The notes under the pieces are model-generated. The model had not been told where the DNA came from. It saw only the letters and a list, made by a program, of their open reading frames with translations, and did no database searches. This document shows positions 5,420 to 9,524 of a DNA stretch of 9,524 bases, piece after piece (within the stretch, counting starts at the first letter, position 1; every line of letters starts with the position of its first letter). The stretch is taken from positions 1 to 9,524 of the forward strand of contig CAYTOJ010000077.1 in NCBI GenBank assembly GCA_964439415.1, given 5' to 3'. Made by a program: the position numbers and the translations under genes. Origin of the DNA: CAYTOJ01 sp964439415. GTDB lineage: Bacteria > Pseudomonadota > Alphaproteobacteria > Rickettsiales > CAZAGG01.

Positions 5420-6199
5420 TTATATCTTACGCTCAACCATCATTTTTTTGATCTCACCAATGGCTTTTGCGGGATTCAGACCCTTCGGGCAGGTTTTCGC
5501 ACAGTTCATTATAGTGTGACAGCGGTAGAGCTTGAAGGGGTCTTCCAGATCATCCAGCCTACTTCCTGTGCTCTCATCCCTCGAGTCGGCAAGCCAGCGG
5601 TATGCCTGCAACAATATGGCAGGCCCCAGATAACGATCGCCATTCCACCAGTAACTGGGGCAACTGGTTGAGCAGCAGGCGCATAGTATACACTCGTACA
5701 GACCGTCCAGAGCTTCACGCTCTTCAGGCGATTGCAGCCGCTCCTTACCATCCATAGGCTCGCTTCTGGCTTCCAGCCATGGCTTGATGGATTCATACTG
5801 CGCGTAGAAATGTGATAAATCCGGCACAAGGTCTTTAATAACCGGCATATGCGGCAGCGGATAGATTTTTACATCACCGCTGATTTCATCAATCGGCTTG
5901 GTGCAGGCCAGCGTATTAGTGCCGTCAATGTTCATGGCGCAACTGCCGCAGATACCCTCCCGGCAGGAGCGGCGGAAAGTCAGGCTGGGATCCATCTCCC
6001 CTTTCATTTTTATCAGCGCGTCCAGCACCATCGGGCCGCAGGAATCAAGATCAACCTCAAAGTTATCCAGACGCGGATTATCCTGCTTTTCAGGGTCATA
6101 ACGGTAAACCTTGAAACTCTTTCTACGTTTCGCATCACCGGATTTAAAAGTGTTACCGGTTTTTACTTTAGAATTGGCCGGCAATGTAAGCTGTACCAT
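5420..6199 (-). CDS. sdhB: Succinate dehydrogenase iron-sulfur subunit
   Basis: SdhB carries electrons from the FAD of SdhA through three iron-sulfur clusters to quinone in complex II, linking the TCA cycle to respiration at the inner membrane. The 259 residues show the [2Fe-2S] cysteines 79, 84, 87 and 99 (CREGICGSC). They also show the C-terminal cluster ligands in CILCACCSTSC (170-180) and at Cys227, Cys233 and Cys237 (CHTIMNCAKTC), with the family's YWWN after the second group. The ribosome site AAAGG overlaps the stop codon of the upstream M48 gene, six bases before the ATG. sdhC, sdhD and sdhA are not next to it, unlike the common sdhCDAB order; such separation is known in Rickettsiales. 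It could be confused with fumarate reductase FrdB, but its alphaproteobacteria-like sequence favours SdhB. Confidence 0.96.
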   Translation of the reverse strand: MVQLTLPANSKVKTGNTFKSGDAKRRKSFKVYRYDPEKQDNPRLDNFEVDLDSCGPMVLDALIKMKGEMDPSLTFRRSCREGICGSCAMNIDGTNTLACTKPIDEISGDVKIYPLPHMPVIKDLVPDLSHFYAQYESIKPWLEARSEPMDGKERLQSPEEREALDGLYECILCACCSTSCPSYWWNGDRYLGPAILLQAYRWLADSRDESTGSRLDDLEDPFKLYRCHTIMNCAKTCPKGLNPAKAIGEIKKMMVERKI

Positions 6200-6208
6200 A
6201 TATAGCCT

Positions 6209-7048
6209 TTAGTCTTTGTTTTTTATGTTTGGAATTAGTGGTTGTTTTAAGCGCTTCTTGTTTTCAATCTCGCTCGCAGTTTTCTCCAATAATACATATC
6301 TCTCCGGATTTGTAGGATGAGTTACGGATATATACAATGCATCAGGATTGCTTATGGTCATTCTGCGCCAGATTTCACTGGATCTGTGGTAATTAAAGCC
6401 TGAGCGTGCCAGTATATACATGCCAACATAATCCGCTTCACGTTCATAATCCTGTGAATAAGTGAGAGTAGCCGCCTGCCCACCGGCCTTTGCGAATACT
6501 CCCCCCGTATCATAACCACGCGAATATGCCAGGCCGTCAGCCAGTGCCCCCAGTAGAACACCTGCCAGAGCGTTCTTTTTCACCGCATCGGTATGGCGCA
6601 TGATGTTGTGCGAATATTCGTGCGCCAGAATAAAGGCCAGTTCATCATCCGCTTTGGCAAGGCGCATCAGGGATGGGCTGATGAATATTTTCTCGCCATC
6701 CGCATAGGCGTTCAGGCCACCGCCTTTTTTGTCATCCCTGCCTGTTATTTCAAAGCCGTAAACACAGCCGTTGCGGTTCTTTTCATGGAGCTTCAGGCTG
6801 GAGCATATGGTAATAGCCGCTTGTGCCACTCTATACCCCAAACGGTTGAGCCTTCCCTGCATGTCCAGCCGCTCATTATTGCGGTCGCCTTCAAGTTGCA
6901 GTTTTTTCTGCGCTATCAGAACTTCCTGCTGGCTCCTCTCCGCTATTACATCCTGACGACTCAAGCTGGGCGGCATAGTGGATGGCGCAGCGCAGGAAGC
7001 CAGCAAACTCAGCGCAATAACTACACCTATAGCAGAATTCAGCTTCAT
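6209..7048 (-). CDS. M48-family metallopeptidase, predicted outer-membrane lipoprotein
   Basis: This is a predicted periplasm-facing zinc protease of the M48 group, related in layout to BepA and LoiP, which act in outer-membrane protein quality control. From ATG 7048 the product has 279 residues. A short signal peptide ends in the lipobox LLASC (lipidated Cys19); Ala after the cysteine suggests sorting to the outer membrane. The zinc motif HEYSH lies at 143-147 (His143, Glu144, His147), and EREAD (202-206) supplies the third ligand. THPTNPERY near the C-terminus matches the conserved HP-x-R of the family. A GTG six bases upstream (7054) would add two residues; ATG is preferred. There are no TPR repeats, unlike full BepA, so substrate and partner are open. 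It leads the M48-sdhB-coaD cluster; the gap to sdhB is 9 bases. Confidence 0.92.
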   Translation of the reverse strand: MKLNSAIGVVIALSLLASCAAPSTMPPSLSRQDVIAERSQQEVLIAQKKLQLEGDRNNERLDMQGRLNRLGYRVAQAAITICSSLKLHEKNRNGCVYGFEITGRDDKKGGGLNAYADGEKIFISPSLMRLAKADDELAFILAHEYSHNIMRHTDAVKKNALAGVLLGALADGLAYSRGYDTGGVFAKAGGQAATLTYSQDYEREADYVGMYILARSGFNYHRSSEIWRRMTISNPDALYISVTHPTNPERYVLLEKTASEIENKKRLKQPLIPNIKNKD

Positions 7049-7072
7049 GCCCACAGCAGTTTTTTTATGAGC

Positions 7073-7101
7073 TTTTTATTCCGATTGTCTGGCTATGCCA
7101 A
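7073..7101 (-). promoter_or_regulatory. Candidate sigma-70 promoter of the M48-sdhB-coaD cluster
   Basis: On the minus strand TTGGCA (7101-7096, 5 of 6 consensus) is followed after 17 bases by TAAAAA (7078-7073, 4 of 6). Initiation near 7066 would leave a leader of about 18 bases before the M48 ATG at 7048. It lies in the 85-base gap after ilvC, where no ilvC terminator with a T-run is visible, so read-through from ilvC is also possible. Confidence 0.42.
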
Positions 7102-7133
7102 TCCAAATTTTCAGGTTGCAAGATGATATGGAA

Positions 7134-8150
7134 TTAATTCTTATCCTTATCCACCAGTTTGTTTTTTTGAATCCATGGCATAAGAGCGCGAAGTGCAGGG
7201 CCGGTTTTTTCTATCTGGTGTTCTTCCTCTAATCTTCGGGCGGTTTTGAAGTGAGCCAGGCCTGCCTTGTTTTCCAGTACCCAGTCCCGTGCGAATTTGC
7301 CGGTCTGAATATCCTCCAACACCCTTTTCATCTCGCGCTTCGTCTCTTCTGTGACCATGCGCGGCCCCGTGCGGTATGCACCGTATTCAGCCGTATTGGA
7401 AACTGAATAGAACATATTGGCGATGCCACCTTCATAGATAAGGTCAACTATCAATTTTACTTCATGTACGCATTCAAAATAGGCCATCTCAGGGGCGTAT
7501 CCAGCTTCTACCAGAGTCTCAAACCCGGCCTGCATCAATTTCACCAAACCACCGCAGAGTACGCTTTGCTCACCGAACAGGTCTGTCTCGCATTCCTCAC
7601 GGAAGGTTGTCTCGATTATGCCGGAGCGGCCTGATCCCAGACCAGCGGCGTAGGAGAGAGCTAATTCCAAAGCGTTACCGGACATATTCTTATGCACAGC
7701 CACCAGGCTTGGCACGCCGCCGCCTTTTAAATATTCGCCGCGCACGGTGTGGCCGGGGCCTTTGGGTGCGATCATGAAAACATCCAGGTCAGGGCGCGGG
7801 TCAATTAATTTGAAATGCACATTAAAACCGTGGGCGAAAGCCAGTGCTGTGCCGGGGCGCAAATTATCCCTTATTTCATTAGCATAAATGTCGGCCTGGT
7901 GCTCATCCGGCGCAAGCATCATGATCATATCCGCCTGTTTCGCTGCTTCACTGGGCTTTTGCACATTAAACCCGGCGGCTTTGGCTTTATCAAAACTAGC
8001 CCCGGGGCGCAGCGCCACGGTTACATTTTTAACGCCGCTGTCGCGCAGGTTAAGCGCATGGGCATGACCCTGACTGCCGAAGCCTACTATAGCCACATTT
8101 TTCTGCTTGATTAGGCCAATATCAGCATCTTGCTCGTAATATACTTTCAT
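7134..8150 (-). CDS. ilvC: Ketol-acid reductoisomerase (class I)
   Basis: IlvC converts acetolactate and acetohydroxybutyrate to the dihydroxy acids of valine, leucine and isoleucine synthesis, using Mg2+ and NADPH in the cytoplasm. The 338 residues start MKVYYEQDADIG. They contain GFGSQGHAHALNLRDSG (23-39), Arg48 and Ser52 in the cofactor-phosphate loop (NADPH type), catalytic His108 and the metal ligands Asp190, Glu194, Glu226 and Glu230. The length fits the short class I enzyme, not the longer enterobacterial class II. A longer open frame to 8225 adds 25 atypical residues. The ATG at 8150 is favoured by AAGGAA seven bases upstream and by the family N-terminus. ilvB and ilvH are not adjacent. 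Downstream is the M48 cluster. Confidence 0.97.
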   Translation of the reverse strand: MKVYYEQDADIGLIKQKNVAIVGFGSQGHAHALNLRDSGVKNVTVALRPGASFDKAKAAGFNVQKPSEAAKQADMIMMLAPDEHQADIYANEIRDNLRPGTALAFAHGFNVHFKLIDPRPDLDVFMIAPKGPGHTVRGEYLKGGGVPSLVAVHKNMSGNALELALSYAAGLGSGRSGIIETTFREECETDLFGEQSVLCGGLVKLMQAGFETLVEAGYAPEMAYFECVHEVKLIVDLIYEGGIANMFYSVSNTAEYGAYRTGPRMVTEETKREMKRVLEDIQTGKFARDWVLENKAGLAHFKTARRLEEEHQIEKTGPALRALMPWIQKNKLVDKDKN

Positions 8151-8174
8151 TTTTTCATTCCTTGATTGATAGCC

Positions 8175-8203
8175 TGAATCTTCAAAATTTGTGGCTACGT
8201 CAA
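8175..8203 (-). promoter_or_regulatory. Candidate ilvC promoter
   Basis: On the minus strand TTGACG (8203-8198) is followed after 17 bases by GATTCA (8180-8175). The -35 box is good and the -10 box weak. Transcription would begin around 8168, leaving just enough room for the AAGGAA ribosome site (8163-8158) of ilvC. No attenuator-like leader peptide was seen. Confidence 0.35.
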
Positions 8204-8258
8204 GAAAAAACTTAAAGCCTGTCACGAACTAAGTGATGCTCTGTTTTATGATATTGTA

Positions 8259-8594
8259 TTAATTGATACTATCCAGATTCAGAGCGATAAGAAGCGCCTT
8301 TTTCAACGCTTCAGATTTTGAGGGAGAAAGAGAGCCAACATAGTTGGATAACACTGATTTAGGAATACTCATCAAAACATCACAGTGAATACTGCTATTA
8401 TGCTTCAGACCTTCTTCAATTCCAACCAATACCTGTGTGGATAGCGAATCATATGCGGAATAAACAGGAGCGCATATCACGGTAGAAAACCGTGAATCTA
8501 TCAAGGCAGAACGGCTCACCACTACAAAACAGCGAAACTTCTTTGGATCATCGCCAGAGGGGTTTGCAACTCGGTAAATCTCTCCCCACCTCAT
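8259..8594 (-). CDS. Type II toxin, PemK/MazF family endoribonuclease
   Basis: Toxins of this family cut mRNA at short sequences and stop growth when the antitoxin is lost. The 111 residues start MRWGEIYRV. They show Arg21 and the strand FVVVSR (23-28), then STVICAPV (37-44), the pattern of the MazF/PemK beta-barrel with its catalytic Arg and Thr candidates. IHCDVLMSIPKS (69-80) and YVGSLS (85-90) match the family's later conserved segments. Length is typical. Start ATG 8594 overlaps the antitoxin stop as ATGA, so the two genes are probably translationally coupled. No frameshift or missing core residue is seen, so it is likely active. Its cleavage site cannot be read from the sequence. A chromosomal position between prfA and ilvC suggests an acquired or relic module. 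Confidence 0.9.
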   Translation of the reverse strand: MRWGEIYRVANPSGDDPKKFRCFVVVSRSALIDSRFSTVICAPVYSAYDSLSTQVLVGIEEGLKHNSSIHCDVLMSIPKSVLSNYVGSLSPSKSEALKKALLIALNLDSIN

Positions 8595-8821
8595 AGGGGT
8601 ACTTGGTAAACCAGAGCATCGGCTACTTCCCCGTTAAGGTAGTCCGCCTGCTGATTTAAAATTTCAATATCACGTCGTTCCCGCCCTGCCCTTTGCATCT
8701 GCGCAATGAAAGCCCATGCCGCCTCTTCCAGAAAAAACGAACGATTTTTATATTGCTCCGGCAACTGGTCAATCGCAAGAAGCAATTCCTTTGATAGTGT
8801 GATAGAAGTCTTATTTTTCAT
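8591..8821 (-). CDS. Ribbon-helix-helix antitoxin partner of the PemK/MazF toxin
   Basis: The 76-residue product would bind and neutralise the toxin and repress its own operon. The N-terminal part KTSITLSKELLLAIDQL, followed by the helix SFFLEEAAWAFIA, fits a CopG/MetJ-type ribbon-helix-helix DNA-binding domain. The C-terminal part (about RRDIEILNQQADYLNGEV to the end) resembles the toxin-binding tail found in antitoxins of this class. I start at ATG 8821. An open frame extends to 8962, but the added residues come from repeat and hairpin DNA and do not look like protein. There is only a short AGG before the ATG, and it lies inside the palindrome at 8820-8856. Hidden ribosome binding or repression at that site is therefore plausible. 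Confidence 0.87.
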   Translation of the reverse strand: MKNKTSITLSKELLLAIDQLPEQYKNRSFFLEEAAWAFIAQMQRAGRERRDIEILNQQADYLNGEVADALVYQVPL

Positions 8822-8856
8822 ATACCTATCGCACTTCAAGAGTGCGATAGGTATAT
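8820..8856. promoter_or_regulatory. Perfect 16-bp palindrome over the antitoxin start codon
   Basis: ATATACCTATCGCACT (8820-8835) is perfectly complementary to AGTGCGATAGGTATAT (8841-8856) with loop TCAAG. It overlaps the antitoxin ATG (8819-8821) and contains its AGG. It is a strong candidate operator for the ribbon-helix-helix antitoxin and, in mRNA, a hairpin that could hide the ribosome site. On the + strand it is followed by eight T (8856-8863), so it also has the form of an intrinsic terminator for antisense transcripts. Its right arm recurs exactly at 99-114. Confidence 0.7.
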
Positions 8857-8868
8857 TTTTTTTGTTTT

Positions 8869-8898
8869 GCGCATGGCCGCCCCACCAGCCCCATGCGC
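8869..8898. other. Hairpin between palindrome and repeat
   Basis: GCGCATGG (8869-8876) is perfectly complementary to CCATGCGC (8891-8898), with a C-rich 14-nt loop. It is GC-rich in an otherwise AT-rich leader. On the minus strand an A-run follows it, so it is not a terminator for that direction. It would be part of the toxin-antitoxin leader if transcription starts to its right. Confidence 0.4.
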
Positions 8899-8901
8899 GT
8901 A

Positions 8902-8958
8902 TATACTGCTCGCAAATTAACTGCAATAAATCCACACTCTTCATACACGAGCAGTATA
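8902..8958. repeat. GTATA-edged inverted-repeat element, copy 4
   Basis: TATACTGCTCG (8902-8912) is perfectly complementary to CGAGCAGTATA (8948-8958). Positions 8905-8958 match 1964-2017 at 44 of 54 positions without gaps. The inner AATCCACACTC is shared in weaker form with copies 1 and 3. The right edge read on the minus strand is TATACT, close to a -10 box, so this copy might supply part of the toxin-antitoxin promoter. No matching -35 box was found at 16-18 bases. Confidence 0.75.
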
Positions 8959-9029
8959 CCACTACAAGTAATACTAAAGTAGTACAATGTCAAAATAATT
9001 ATAATTCAGAAGAGAATGGAGCCTTACCT

Positions 9030-9524
9030 CTACAATTCCTGCATGGTGGCGAGTTTTTCGGCCTGTTCCACTGCGGCCAGGGCACTTTGCATATCGTCCA
9101 GCCCTGAACCGTTTAGAAATTCCTGCAATTTATATAGCGTGAGATTGATACGGTGATCAGTCACCCGCCCTTGCGGGTAATTATAGGTGCGGATGCGCTC
9201 ACTACGGTCGCCTGAGCCAACCTGGCTTTTACGGGTAGCGGCATAGGCTGAATCGCGCTTGCGCTTCTCGGCCTCATAAATGCGGGAGCGCAGGATTTTC
9301 ATAGCCTTGGCCTTGTTTTTGTGCTGCGATCTTTCATCCTGCACCGCCACCACCGTATTGGTGGGAATATGGGTGATGCGCACCGCGCTGTCTGTAGTGT
9401 TCACATGCTGGCCGCCCGCGCCGCTGGAGCGGTAAACGTCTATCCGCAAATCAGTCTCGTTAATCTGAATGTCCACATCCTCAACTTCCGCCAGTACTGA
9501 AACAGTGGCGGCTGAGGTGTGAAT
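9030..9524 (-). CDS. prfA: Peptide chain release factor 1 (RF1), C-terminal part
   Basis: RF1 recognises UAA and UAG on the ribosome and triggers release of the protein. The 164 residues seen are the C-terminal part; the gene runs off the right edge, so the N-terminal half with the stop-codon recognition region is missing from the window. The reading starts in IHTSAATVSVLAEVEDVD, a typical stretch before the catalytic loop. It then shows SSGAGGQHVNTTDSAVRITH with the universal GGQ, followed by QDERSQHKNKAKA and RTYNYPQGRVTDHRI. NTTDSAVRITH favours RF1 over RF2. The stop codon is TAG, one of the codons RF1 itself reads. prmC, often next to prfA, is not downstream; the toxin-antitoxin module follows after about 200 bases. 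Confidence 0.96.
   Translation of the reverse strand: MHTSAATVSVLAEVEDVDIQINETDLRIDVYRSSGAGGQHVNTTDSAVRITHIPTNTVVAVQDERSQHKNKAKAMKILRSRIYEAEKRKRDSAYAATRKSQVGSGDRSERIRTYNYPQGRVTDHRINLTLYKLQEFLNGSGLDDMQSALAAVEQAEKLATMQEL

Noticed and set aside
8151..8225. N-terminal extension of ilvC to 8225
   Set aside because: The family begins MKVYY, AAGGAA sits correctly before ATG 8150, and the candidate promoter overlaps the extension.
484..8958. CRISPR array
   Set aside because: The repeats are dispersed over kilobases, not regularly spaced, and no cas gene is present.
8822..8962. Longer antitoxin reading frame starting at 8962
   Set aside because: The extra 47 residues are translated from the palindrome, the GC hairpin and the repeat at 8902-8958, and carry no protein-like pattern; ATG 8821 starts exactly at the expected ribbon-helix-helix N-terminus.

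Overview
The window looks like a bacterial chromosome of moderate GC, most likely from an alphaproteobacterium. The main support is hup followed by tRNA-Val(UAC), a frequent alphaproteobacterial arrangement, together with the protein types present (SdhB, class I IlvC, RF1, a serralysin-like protease). sdhB lies away from sdhCDA here, as in Rickettsiales, but the ilvC gene argues against a strongly reduced parasite. The genus cannot be named from the sequence alone.

Layout. Positions 1-537 carry no credible protein gene. They hold several stable hairpins and a strong intrinsic terminator (416-446), so a structured RNA may be encoded there. Next come a small single-pass membrane protein of unknown function (538-912, -), a lone rmlD-type dTDP-4-dehydrorhamnose reductase (1020-1904, +), a 42-residue entericidin-like lipoprotein (2018-2146, -), a 440-base intergenic region with short palindromes, an HU protein gene with its terminator (2586-2947, +) and tRNA-Val (3120-3195, +). 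An AT-rich spacer with two inverted repeats precedes a secreted serralysin-like zinc protease with RTX repeats (3514-4884, +). From 4893 to the right end everything is on the minus strand. Read in transcription order this is the 3' part of prfA (RF1), a ribbon-helix-helix antitoxin and PemK/MazF toxin pair, ilvC, and a tight M48 lipoprotein peptidase - sdhB - coaD cluster.

The most unusual signal is not a gene. Five or six short (37-57 nt) elements lie between genes. Their edges read TATAC...GTATA and most have complementary ends. Four full copies share an inner core while the stem sequences change together, as expected for selection on the fold. Two copies start at the stop codons of minus-strand genes. 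One palindrome spans the antitoxin start codon, and one of its 16-nt arms recurs exactly at 99-114, 8.7 kb away. The family may be a miniature mobile or structured element that has been adopted as transcript ends and as the toxin-antitoxin operator; that role is inference.

Functionally the window mixes housekeeping genes (translation termination, CoA synthesis, TCA cycle and respiration, branched-chain amino acids, nucleoid, sugar nucleotides) with accessory ones (secreted protease, toxin-antitoxin, entericidin). No insertion sequence, phage gene or CRISPR array was seen.
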